From the NCBI GenBank assembly GCA_965216425.1, contig CBDCFV010000005.1:1204815-1268814 (forward strand): a stretch of 64,000 bases of DNA, in the 5' to 3' direction. This DNA is from CBDCFV01 sp965216425 (GTDB taxonomy: Bacteria; Chloroflexota; Dehalococcoidia; Lucifugimonadales; UBA3495). Shown in pieces: positions 33,105-41,264 of this stretch. The notes beneath the pieces were generated by a model that saw only the letters and a list, made by a program, of their open reading frames with translations, was not told where the DNA came from and searched no databases. The position numbers and the translations under genes were made by a program. Position 1 is the first letter of the stretch, and each line of letters starts with the position of its first letter.

Positions 33105-34786
33105 CTAAACTAAAGAGCCTGTCTCAGAAGGTCACAAGTGGACTTGCTGGAGACCGACGTTGCGGCAAATTCACTGGCCATGGGCGTAAAAGGGGATTGG
33201 TCAACCAGGACAACCGGTTATCAGTCGTTTGGGCACTATAGGATGAGCACGGTTTAACCCCTGAGGTACGGGTAAACCGGTCGCCGGGTACGTCATACGC
33301 GCCACAGAGTCCGCAGGTTGAAGGCGGTGGCCAGCAAGGTCCATTCGGCAGTGACGTTGCCAACACCTCGCAGCAGGAACCTTCGGACCCCCTGCTGCTC
33401 CTTGATGATCCCGAAGACAGGTTCCACCAGTTGCTTTCTCCTCTTGAACGCCCTACGAGCCTCGTCTGTGGCCATCCAGACGCGATGACGGCGCAGGGCA
33501 GCGTCATAGGGACTTATTGCCAAGCTCCGGCTGGGAGAACCACGGGTGATGCAGACTCCTATGACCGGACACGCTTGGCAAATATGCTTGGGGGCTTGGT
33601 ACATCCTCTTGTTCGTTTTCCTGGTGAACCTGCCGCGTACCAGGCTCAGCACCTGGCCTTGGGGACACCTGTATGTGTCGCTGTCGGCATCGTAGGTGAA
33701 CCGGTCCTTGTGGTAGGGATGGTCCAGCGCCATTCCTCTGGGCGACTCCGGCATCGCCACCTGCTGACCGCGGTCAGCGCATCTCTGTAGCGCCGCTGCC
33801 GAGTGATAGCCGGCATCGGCCAGGGTCAATGGCGTCTTGACTCCTGTCGTCTCCTCTGCCCTTTGGAGCATCGGGATCAGCCTGGCGTAATCTGCCGGTT
33901 CATCCACCAGTTCAACGGCAGTGACCAGCATGCCCGACGTTTCCTGGCCCGTCTTTACTGGTGAAACCATGGCCTGGGTATTGTAAGCCGGTAAGAAGCC
34001 CTGCCTCATTTTCATGAACCGGGCGTCCCGGTCCGTCAGGTTGACGCTTTTGCAGCCCTTTAGATCCTGCAGTTCATCCATCGCCCGACGCACTTGGTCG
34101 CGCAAGGTCCTCTTGTCGGCCAATTTCTCCGGGAGATGAACCGGGGCCCCGTCGGTTTCCCCTTCATTCTGGTCCTCCAGTTCGGCTATGGCCCGGTCCA
34201 ACCGCTCCAACATTTTGGACAGTGCCTCGGCATCGTAACTGCGACAAGACGACGCGGTGGCAACCACCTTGGTTCCGTCCACCGGCTGTACCGCCAGATC
34301 TACCAACTCCATCGCCACTGCCGTTCGCACCGTTCGCTTGAAGAGACTTCTCATTGCCTGGCGATGATCCTTGTAGAACCGCCACAGGGTGTTGTGGTTC
34401 GGGTGTTGCCAGCCGGTAAGCCACAGATAGGGTATCTGGTCCCGGCAGGCCAACTCCAGCTTGCGGCTGGAGCATATTCCGGTCACGAAGCCAAACAGCC
34501 AGACGCTCAGCAGTGACCGGGGATGATAGGCTGGCGCTCCCAACGGGTCGCCTTCTATCTCTACGCCGAATTTCTTCCAGTCCTCGCGGTCCAGGACGTC
34601 GACGAATTCGGCCACGAAACGGGCCGGATGATCCAATGGCACCAACTCGTCAAGCGTCGGCGGCAACAGCCAAGCCTGCTCTCGGTTCATGTCTCGAAGC
34701 GGCATCACCAACCTCCAGACCACCTTCTTCCCAACAGTCTACACCCTCCCAAGCGCCCGACTTCTGAGACAGGCTCTTTAGTTTAG
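33105..34786. mobile_element. IS1182-family insertion sequence, apparently intact
   Basis: A 1682-bp element bounded by perfect 26-bp inverted sequences (33105-33130 and 34761-34786; core AGAGCCTGTCTCAGAAG). The outermost CTAAACT...AGTTTAG may include a palindromic target rather than element sequence. It contains one full-length transposase gene on the minus strand. Its right end carries the stop codon of the neighbouring MFS gene. Confidence 0.88.
33293..34705 (-). CDS. IS1182-family DDE transposase
   Basis: A 470-residue transposase with an N-terminal DUF772-type domain (LDHPARFVAEFVDVLDR; HPRSLLSVWLFGFVTGICSS) and an RNase H-like core. Probable catalytic residues are Asp in PVDGTKVVA (about residue 145), Asp in LADAGYHSA (about 300), and Glu in EPVFGIIKEQQG (about 440). 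A Cys-rich stretch (HICQACPVIGVCITRG) precedes the last block. Start ATG 34705 with GGAGG six bases upstream. No frameshift is seen, so the element may still be mobile. Confidence 0.92.
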   Translation of the reverse strand: MPLRDMNREQAWLLPPTLDELVPLDHPARFVAEFVDVLDREDWKKFGVEIEGDPLGAPAYHPRSLLSVWLFGFVTGICSSRKLELACRDQIPYLWLTGWQHPNHNTLWRFYKDHRQAMRSLFKRTVRTAVAMELVDLAVQPVDGTKVVATASSCRSYDAEALSKMLERLDRAIAELEDQNEGETDGAPVHLPEKLADKRTLRDQVRRAMDELQDLKGCKSVNLTDRDARFMKMRQGFLPAYNTQAMVSPVKTGQETSGMLVTAVELVDEPADYARLIPMLQRAEETTGVKTPLTLADAGYHSAAALQRCADRGQQVAMPESPRGMALDHPYHKDRFTYDADSDTYRCPQGQVLSLVRGRFTRKTNKRMYQAPKHICQACPVIGVCITRGSPSRSLAISPYDAALRRHRVWMATDEARRAFKRRKQLVEPVFGIIKEQQGVRRFLLRGVGNVTAEWTLLATAFNLRTLWRV

Positions 34787-36081
34787 GGCTTCTCCCCGGG
34801 GACCGATGCCTTGGGATTTTGCCCGCGGTTCCGGAGACGTTCCTCTTCCTCCGGCGGCCGGACGTTCCGGAACATGAAGTAGAGAGAAAGATCGTATCCA
34901 ATCTTCAAAAGGGCCGAACCCACCAGGGGAGTCCATGCGGCGGTGATGTTCCAGATGGCCGTGGTCACCGTGGGGCCAATGGCCCCCGCCGCGCTGCGGC
35001 TCACCATGTTGATGCTGACCATGGCCACCCGTTCTTCCGGGTTGATGACCGCCATGGTGTAGGAATCCCTGGTTGGAACGTCCATCTGGCTGAGGAAGGC
35101 CCGGAATTGCCAGAACACTATTGCCAGTGTGGCCGAGGGCGCGAAGGCTGCGGCCAGCAGGAAGAAGCTGGACGGGATATGGGTGAATACCATCGTGTTC
35201 AGCAGACCGATTCTGTTTGACATCTTGGCTGCTATCCACAGGGAGGATGCGGTCAGGAGGTGGGACAATGAGAACACCAATGCCAGGGAGTCAAGCGTCA
35301 ACCCGAATTTCGTGTAAAACCAGTAAGCCATCAGGCTCTGCATCACCATGGACGTCGTGAATGTGTCCACGCTGAACAACCCGGTCAGGGTAAAGATTCT
35401 CCGCCGGGACGGGAGCTTCAGGGGGTTCTGCCACTGCTGTCGAGCGGCCGGCGCTTCAGCCGCCGGCGAGATGGACGAGTACAGCGCGGCCCCGGCAACC
35501 TGGCATATGGCAAAGCCCAGGAACATCGCCTTGAACGACGACAGGACGGATAGGCCAAGGACATCCTGGAACAGGACCGGGAGCCCGGCTGCCAGCGCTC
35601 CCAGGAAGGTCCCAGTGCGGGCGACGATGCTGTAAATGGCGAAAATGTCCGTGCGCCTTTCGGGCGGCCCGGTATCCGGCAGAATGGCAACTTCCAGCGG
35701 TTGGGCTGGGCTCTCTCCGCCACCGCCCCCACCGGTGGACAGGCTTCCCAGGAAGGCGATGACCATCAGCGGAATGAAAGTCTCGGCGAAGTACATCGCC
35801 AGCCCTGAAGCCGCCGCCAAAAGGGAAAAGACGACCAGGAGGCGCCTTCGACCCACCGTTCCACTGGTCAGTCCCACCACAAATGCAAAGAATGAAACCC
35901 CGGCGATCCCCACGCTAAGGATGGCCCCAATCTGCACCAGGTTGAAGCCCATTTCGGCCAGGTAGAGGGCTACGATGACGGAAATGAAGCTCTGGGAGAA
36001 AGTCCGGGTTCCGCGGGCTGCGGTTATCAGCCTGGCATCACGGTTCATCCAGGACAGCCGCGTGTTGAGCCGGGCAATCAT
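34783..36081 (-). CDS. MFS transporter
   Basis: A 432-residue major facilitator superfamily protein with about 12 membrane helices. The first loop motif is the GLTSGTVGRRRLLV stretch (about residue 75), and a long central hydrophilic segment carries SISPAAEAPAARQQ. Substrate unknown; an efflux or sugar-type carrier is equally possible. Its TAA stop (34783-34785) lies within the inverted repeat of the IS1182 element, so the insertion either truncated the C-terminus slightly or landed just behind it. The C-terminal tail (NRGQNPKASVPGEKP) is hydrophilic. Confidence 0.85.
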   Translation of the reverse strand: MIARLNTRLSWMNRDARLITAARGTRTFSQSFISVIVALYLAEMGFNLVQIGAILSVGIAGVSFFAFVVGLTSGTVGRRRLLVVFSLLAAASGLAMYFAETFIPLMVIAFLGSLSTGGGGGGESPAQPLEVAILPDTGPPERRTDIFAIYSIVARTGTFLGALAAGLPVLFQDVLGLSVLSSFKAMFLGFAICQVAGAALYSSISPAAEAPAARQQWQNPLKLPSRRRIFTLTGLFSVDTFTTSMVMQSLMAYWFYTKFGLTLDSLALVFSLSHLLTASSLWIAAKMSNRIGLLNTMVFTHIPSSFFLLAAAFAPSATLAIVFWQFRAFLSQMDVPTRDSYTMAVINPEERVAMVSINMVSRSAAGAIGPTVTTAIWNITAAWTPLVGSALLKIGYDLSLYFMFRNVRPPEEEERLRNRGQNPKASVPGEKP

Positions 36082-36559
36082 GGCCGGGCCTTTGGGAAAA
36101 GGAATTGTCGGTCATCCGGTTTAATGTGCAGCACCACCGGTTGAATTGGTGAGTATCGTCCCGGGAACGCCGGTTCTTGCCTGGTTTACTCTTGATGGGC
36201 CCGGTTACTACCGGGCAGCCGCTGATGAGTCTATGACGGGGTGTTCCACGTTGTTGTCCCTCTTGGTTCCCTTGTTTTTGGTCCTCGAGGAATGTTCCGG
36301 GCGAAATCTGGGTTAGGTGGGATGAAGGGGTTCGTCCCGTGAAGAGCCAGGGTGAACCTAGAGGGAGGTTGCCTCCGGCGATGCGCCAGGAATGGGGAGC
36401 CCCACTGGGGTGGAAGTCTACCGCAGGTCCGGCGTCGGCGTATAGGAGGGTGGCGGCTCCACGACAAGTGGGTGCGAAGCGCGGTTGGTTACCTGGAGGT
36501 CGTCTTGACCAGCGTGGAGGCAGGGACCTTTCCCGGGGTGTCCTGCCCTATAGGTTACA
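36082..36559. other. Intergenic region between divergent MFS genes
   Basis: GC-rich and repetitive-looking. An open frame running through from 36352 encodes no recognisable sequence before residue 100 and is judged to be non-coding lead-in. TATAGGTTACAAT (36550-36562) just before the next start could be part of a promoter. No gene is called. Confidence 0.4.
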
Positions 36560-37767
36560 ATGCCCGCCATGTTGCTCACCAACCTCCGCCCCGATCTCAA
36601 GCTAGGCCTCCTGCTGGTGGCGGCTGTCCTGCTCCTGGAAGCGGTTCAGGCGATCACTGGATCCTGCTCGCTTCCGACCCGTTTGACTTTTCCAACCTGC
36701 AGTTCGGTTTGCTCTCCGCCGCTTTCGGCTTGGGGTCCCTGTTCGTCGTAGGTGCGGCGTTCTGGGTGGACCGGCGCCCTCCCCACGGGCTGATGGTGGC
36801 TGGGGCCCTGCTCCTGGCCCTGGGTCTCGTTGTGCTCAATGTCGCTCATAGGTTCGGGCTGGCTGCTGTGGGCATGTTCCTGTCCGGAGCCGGCAGCGCG
36901 TTCACCGGTTCCCTGGTCCTCTACTCGGTCGCCGTGAAGGGGTCTGGGCGGTTCAGGGGAGCGCTGATCGGGGCCCTGGGCTTGGCGTTCAGCTTCAGGT
37001 TGGGGGACTTCGCGGCAGCCTTTGGCTGGGCAGGCTGGGCCAGCTCCGATGAAGCGACCGGTCAGTCCGCTTGGTTGTGGGCTGTGGGCCTGGGCCTGGC
37101 GGGTGGTGGGTTGCTGTTCCTGCTGCTGCCCCGCTGCTTCAGGGGGACATACGGACCGGGGCCGACGCTGAGGGAGACCATTGCTGTCCCGGGCGCCAAG
37201 GCCCGGATCGCCTGGGTGGCGGGCGTCTGCCTGGTCGCGGCGGTGGTGCTGGCTGCCGGGGACACTCACCTCCGATGGGCCACCCTGATGATGTGGCCGG
37301 AATTCGGGGAGCGGAAGTTCGGATTCCGTACCCTGGCACTGGCGGGCGGGCTCGGCGCCCTGCTCTGGGGGGTCGTCTCGGATTTCTTTCCCGCGCGCCG
37401 CTTGATGGTCATCCTGGCGGTCCTCTCCCTGCCCGCGGCGGCATGGGGCTGGCTGCTTGAAGATCCGGAAGGAGGTGTGCTTCTGCTGTCTCTCGTAAGG
37501 GGCGGTTTGATCAGCCTCGCCTGGGTCCTGATGGCGGATGCTCTGCCCGGTCGTCACTTTGCCAAGCTGGCGCTGGCCGTCACCGGAGTGGGTTGGTTGG
37601 GCAGTGGGTTGGGTACGGTCTACTGGAGCTTGGCCCTGGACTTCTGGGGTGTGGAGTCGTTCTTCTGGGTCGTTCTTGTGGAGGCCGGAGCGCTGGCGGG
37701 GGTGGTTGGCCTGCGGCCGGGACGGTCCCCCGTCAACCTTGGGGCGGGTCCGCCACCGGTGGGGTAG
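36560..37767 (+). pseudogene. MFS transporter, probably frameshifted near its start
   Basis: Most of the protein (from DHWILLASDPFDFSNLQFGL onward) is a normal MFS-like membrane protein with about 11 helices, read in the frame that ends at 37767. The natural start appears to be in another frame: ATG 36560 or 36569 gives LTNLRPDLKLGLLLVAAVLL, a convincing first membrane helix, but this frame closes at 36751. Joining the two needs a shift near 36640-36660. Either a one-base error or a real inactivation. It lies in the accessory region with distinct high-GC sequence. Confidence 0.65.
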
Positions 37768-37790
37768 GCCGCGGGATTGACGGTGATATC

Positions 37791-38640
37791 ATGGACAGTA
37801 GCCTTTCTGCACGGGATGGTGACATGTCAAACGGATATCAAGACCCCTCCCGGGAGTCCTTAATCGACAGAATGCGGCGCTTTCTGGGAAGGGCCGGTGA
37901 CGCCGGCATGTCCAGCATGGCCTATTTGTCCACCGGAGGAGGGGTGCCGATACGGCAGACCCAGCTGGCCCCCGACGGCCTGGAGTTCTGCGAGGACGTC
38001 TCCCCTGGCCGGTGGGTCGAGGAGAGCCTGTCGGGCTTTGCACGGGTGCACTCCCTGCTGCCCCGGGGATTTCCGGCATACGCCCGGGTGTTTCATCCGG
38101 CCTACCAGGGCGATGCGGAGGACCAGCCAGTCCGGTGGTCCACGGTGGCGTCCTGGACCGGGCGCACCGTGCATCCCCTGATGCAGTTCCCCCGCATCGC
38201 TGGCCTGAGCGAGGACATCAACGACTTCTATGGTGACCCGCCCTGGGGCCGTCGCCCCCGGCATGGCTCCATCCCAGATGAGGAGTGCCGGACCCTGGTG
38301 AACATTCTTCGGGAGTTCACCTCGACCCCCGAGCGGTGCTTCTTCGGCCTCTGGGAGGGCTACCGGAAACATCGACGACCGCCTCTATCCCCAGGGCGCA
38401 CGGGTGAAGGGTTGTGGGAGAGGTTATCTGCTGTTCCAGGGCCCGCTGGACGGGGTGATGGCGTTCCTGGACAGAAGGGGAACCCCCTTCTGGGAAGACT
38501 CGCCCAACGTCTGGTGGCCTGAAGACCGGGCCTGGTACGTGGCGACGGACATCGACCTTTACGACACCTACGTTGGCGGCAGCGGGGAGTGCATCCAGGC
38601 CGCCGCCTTGGTGCAACCAATTGCACTCAATTCTAAAAGG
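37791..38640 (+). pseudogene. Unknown conserved protein, frameshifted and truncated next to an IS
   Basis: The first part (ATG 37791 or 37824, to 38522) encodes an unrecognised soluble protein with ARVHSLLPRGFPAYARVFHP, SWTGRTVHPLMQFPRIAG and CFFGLWEGY. After GLWEGY a one-base insertion at about 38360 shifts the frame; the natural continuation GNIDDRLYPQGARVKG, then YLLFQGPLDGVMAFL and WWPEDRAWYVATDIDLYDTY, is read in the frame ending at 38718. The coding similarity stops at about 38610-38640, where the duplicated IS5-type end begins, so the C-terminus has been lost. Confidence 0.7.
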
Positions 38641-38738
38641 CGCGCTTATTGCTGGCTCCAACGTTCTAGGGCTAATCGACAATTGTTCACGCGCTTATTG
38701 CTGGCTCCAACGTTCTAGGGCTAATCGACAATTGTTAG
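38641..38738. repeat. Two tandem 49-bp copies of host flank plus IS5-type end
   Basis: The units 38641-38689 and 38690-38738 are identical over about 47 bases. Each ends with CTAGGGCTAATCGACAATTG, which is the terminal inverted repeat of the adjacent IS. The outer copy is therefore a solo IS end. Confidence 0.85.
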
Positions 38739-39593
38739 CCCCATATGACCGAGGAGACCAGATGGAGCGCTGAGAGAAAGTAGATGCTCCTGCGATCATA
38801 CCGAGTGGCGATGCGGCGCCAATTCTTCAGTCTGTTGAAGGCCCGTTCTATCAGGTTTTGTTGCTTATACAACTCCCGGTCATATTCCCAAGGGTCCTTC
38901 CGGTTTGACTTGGGCGGTATGACCGCTTCGGCTCCTTGCTCCCTGATAAAGGCCAGTACACGGTTACTTTCATACCCCTTGTCTGCGATGACGGCCCCGG
39001 CCTCGATGCCGGTCAGCAGGGGGATGGCTTGAGAGACGTCCGCCCGCTGTCCGCCGGTGAGGGAGAAACGAACCGGCCGGCCCTGGGCATCAGCCACCAG
39101 ATGAATCTTGGTGCTCAGTCCGCCGCGGGAGCGGCCCAGAGCCTCACTTTGGCCCCCCCTTTGCCGCAGGCTGCCTGCTGATGGGCCCGCACTATGGTGG
39201 AATCAATCATCACGTACCTGTTGTCCGGATCATCCAGCAATACTTGGAAGATCTTCTCCCAGATTCCGGACCTGGCCCAGCGGGTGAAGCGTTTGTGGAC
39301 GCTTTTCCAGTTGCCGTACCCAGTGGGCAGGTCTTTCCACTGGGCGCCGCTGCGCAACACCCACAGTACGCCGTTGACGAAGGTCCAGTTGTCCTTAGCT
39401 GTAACGCCGACCCAGCCGGGACGCCCCGGCAGGAAACTCTCCACCCGGTGCCACTGAGCGGCGCTCAACTCGTAACTCATCGCCTACGAACCCTCCACCA
39501 CACTACACTTGCCTAGGTACACTCTAACGCCTCGCGCGCAGCTCCTCCCCGACTACTTCAATCAGCTTTCACCCAATTGTCGATTAGCCCTAG
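38715..39593. mobile_element. IS5-family (IS427-like) insertion sequence
   Basis: An 879-bp element with perfect 20-bp terminal inverted repeats (38715-38734, and its complement at 39574-39593). It contains a two-frame transposase on the minus strand. It is inserted between the remnant at 37791-38640 and the 3' end of a small gene (39594-40158), disrupting both neighbours. Confidence 0.87.
38735..39480 (-). CDS. IS5/IS427 transposase, two frames joined by probable -1 programmed frameshift
   Basis: Frame 1 (39480-39115) carries the N-terminal part and the first catalytic Asp (VMIDSTIVRAHQQAACGKGG). Frame 2 continues as EALGRSRGGLSTKIHLVADA with the second Asp (VIADKGYESN) and the Glu (NLIERAFNRLKNWRRIATRY). 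The frames overlap at AAAGGGGGGG (G7 run at 39159-39153). A -1 slip there gives one continuous protein of about 248 residues ending at 38735, as in other IS427-group elements. All three DDE residues are present, so the element is probably functional. Confidence 0.85.
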
Positions 39594-40158
39594 TATTTGG
39601 TTTCGTATGGGGTCGTGTTGTAAAACAGGGTACCCCTGGTAAGTGCCTTGGGCCCGATTCTCTAATTCCGCTTCAAGCGGATACCCCTGTTCCGTGACAG
39701 CCCAGATGTTTTGCGGGAAATCCGCGCGTGTTTGTTCGCTTATCAGTCCCCGCTTCACTCTCTCTTTCAGCAGCCGCGCCGCTTCCAGGCGCCGAAATAT
39801 CCCCTCACTGTCACACAACGTCTTATCTGGACGGGGTGCCCCCGGAGGCATGAGGTCAAAGTCTCCCGGGTTTCTCTTATGGACTGGGTTGCCTCTGTAC
39901 TTTACGCGCTTGGCGAGGTCATCAAGCTCACCAAAATATCCCCTCACTGTCACACAACGTCTTATCTGGACGGGGTGCCCCCGGAGGCATGAGGTCAAAG
40001 TCTCCCGGGTTTCTCTTATGGACTGGGTTGCCTCTGTACTTTACGCGCTTGGCGAGGTCATCAAGCTCACCAAGAGTGTATTCTGTCCGTAGCTTGCGTT
40101 TAGGATTAAACCTTCCACGATGTGGAGGTGTGGTCATCAGAGTGTTTCCACTCATCAC
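39594..40158 (-). pseudogene. Small conserved protein, broken by a 139-bp tandem duplication and an IS
   Basis: The original gene would encode about 130 residues, starting at ATG 40158 or 40137 (TTPPHRGRFNPKRKLR). Its conserved-looking core has the blocks YRGNPVHKRNPGDFDL and PPGAPRPDKTLCD, followed by RRLEAARLLKERVKRGLISE and PQNIWAVTEQGYPLEAELEN. The core occurs twice because 139 bp are tandemly duplicated (copies start at 39795 and 39934). As 139 is not divisible by three, the duplication shifts the frame. The C-terminus runs into the IS5 element at 39593. Function unknown. Confidence 0.72.
39795..40073. repeat. 139-bp perfect tandem duplication
   Basis: Copies 39795-39933 and 39934-40072 appear identical along their length. 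The duplicated unit lies wholly within the small gene described at 39594-40158. Confidence 0.85.
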
Positions 40159-40299
40159 CCATTGCTCTACCAGATTGCAAGTGCCGTGGGGATGCTGTAT
40201 GTCCAGTGTTGGGATGCCAGTGACCCCGCCTTGCAGGCCTAGTCAAGTGGCCCTTCCAAGGCCAATACGTACCAACCTAATTGGAGGTATTTCACATTT

Positions 40300-40506
40300 T
40301 TATAAATCCCGGTGAAAGTGTCCAGATACGCCGCGCTCACTCGTTGCGGTCAGCGAGGAAGCGTTACAGGGCGCCGGCTCCGCTATTGGGCGTATTTCCG
40401 CAACCGGCTTGCCGCGGTGGGTCACCGTGACCGTCTCGCCTTCGCGCACTTGACGGATAATTTCAGAGAAATGGGCCTTTGCTTCGTATATCGAATACGT
40501 TTCCAT
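40300..40506 (-). CDS. Phd/YefM-type antitoxin, orphan and probably altered at its C-terminus
   Basis: A 68-residue protein starting at ATG 40506. The N-terminal half is a typical Phd/YefM DNA-binding antitoxin domain (ETYSIYEAKAHFSEIIRQVR, then EGETVTVTHRGKPVAEIRPI). The C-terminal half (SSLTATSERGVSGHF) does not look like a toxin-binding tail. In another frame the readable words RFLADRNE suggest a frameshift. No toxin gene lies within 150 bp on either side. The longer frame from 40545 lacks support. Confidence 0.7.
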   Translation of the reverse strand: METYSIYEAKAHFSEIIRQVREGETVTVTHRGKPVAEIRPIAEPAPCNASSLTATSERGVSGHFHRDL

Positions 40507-40685
40507 AACACCGCGCGCTCTATTTGGTCTGACTAATCCGGCCAAGTTTCACCTTATTGTCTCGCTATTCGCTTCCCCGTTGCCAACTCCACCGTTTGCC
40601 CCAAGTTGACACCATACCGGCCCCAACCTACACTTGCCCGAAACCAAGCGGACCGGGCCATACCTGCAAAGAGGGCTTGCCGGGG

Positions 40686-41168
40686 TTGTCACACCCTTGG
40701 GATGAAATAGAAGCGGGCAAAGAGTCCCCGCCTTACGTGTACGAAGTGACGGCGGAGAAGATTATCGGCTACAGCCGGGCCGCCCGATACGAAAACCTGG
40801 CCTACACCAGCCAAGCCGGAGCCAGGGAGATGGGGCTGCCGGGGATGATCGCCCCTCCGGCGATGGTGTTTGTCTACGCTCCGGTCAACCTGCCGGGGTT
40901 GGCTGCGGCCAGTGACGGAGCCGGCGACAATGGTCCGGCAGCCCACACCGGCGCCGTTGCGGACGTGACCGACGTGCGGTTCCACGGCCCGTTGGTGTCA
41001 CCGGGAGACGTGATAACCAGCATTACGAAGGTGGAGGACAGGTCCACCGATGGCCCGAGTGAGACACTTGTTCTCCGCGTATCGGCCCGCAATCAACGTG
41101 GCGAGTTGGTCGCGGAATACCGTCAGAGGTATCGGTGGCCTGTCAACGGAGTTAAGCAACCATCTTAA
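40686..41168 (+). CDS. MaoC-like/hotdog-fold dehydratase domain protein
   Basis: About 160 residues of a hotdog-fold protein resembling the FAS1-type MaoC-like dehydratase N-terminal domain: PPYVYEVTAEKIIGYSRAAR, then GLPGMIAPPAMVFVYAPVN and DVRFHGPLVSPGDVITSITK. Family members hydrate enoyl-CoA/ACP substrates, but the catalytic Asp/His pair is not obvious here. The start is unclear: TTG 40686 sits just before the domain, while the frame stays open back to 40557 with unconvincing sequence. It lies 96 bp before the ThDP enzyme and may share its pathway. Confidence 0.7.
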   Translation: MSHPWDEIEAGKESPPYVYEVTAEKIIGYSRAARYENLAYTSQAGAREMGLPGMIAPPAMVFVYAPVNLPGLAAASDGAGDNGPAAHTGAVADVTDVRFHGPLVSPGDVITSITKVEDRSTDGPSETLVLRVSARNQRGELVAEYRQRYRWPVNGVKQPS

Positions 41169-41171
41169 AAC

Positions 41172-41240
41172 TTGGCGCCCTACCCAACCCGTAAACTTTG
41201 TGCCCTACCCAACCCGTCATTCCCGCGCAGGCGGGAATCT
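41172..41240. repeat. Short tandem repeat and REP-like palindrome
   Basis: Two copies of GCCCTACCCAACCCGT (starting at about 41177 and 41202) are followed by the palindrome ATTCCCGCGCAGGCGGGAAT (41219-41238) just before the next ribosome-binding site. Confidence 0.6.
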
Positions 41241-41264
41241 ACAAGCTTCAAAGAGAGGACAATC

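Noticed and set aside
36352..36559. N-terminal 100 residues of the long ORF that includes the second MFS gene
   Set aside because: The sequence looks random, while a proper first membrane helix with a start codon exists in another frame at 36560.
38641..38738. Possible CRISPR or integron-like repeat
   Set aside because: The units contain the terminal repeat of the neighbouring IS5-type element, so they are IS-border duplications.
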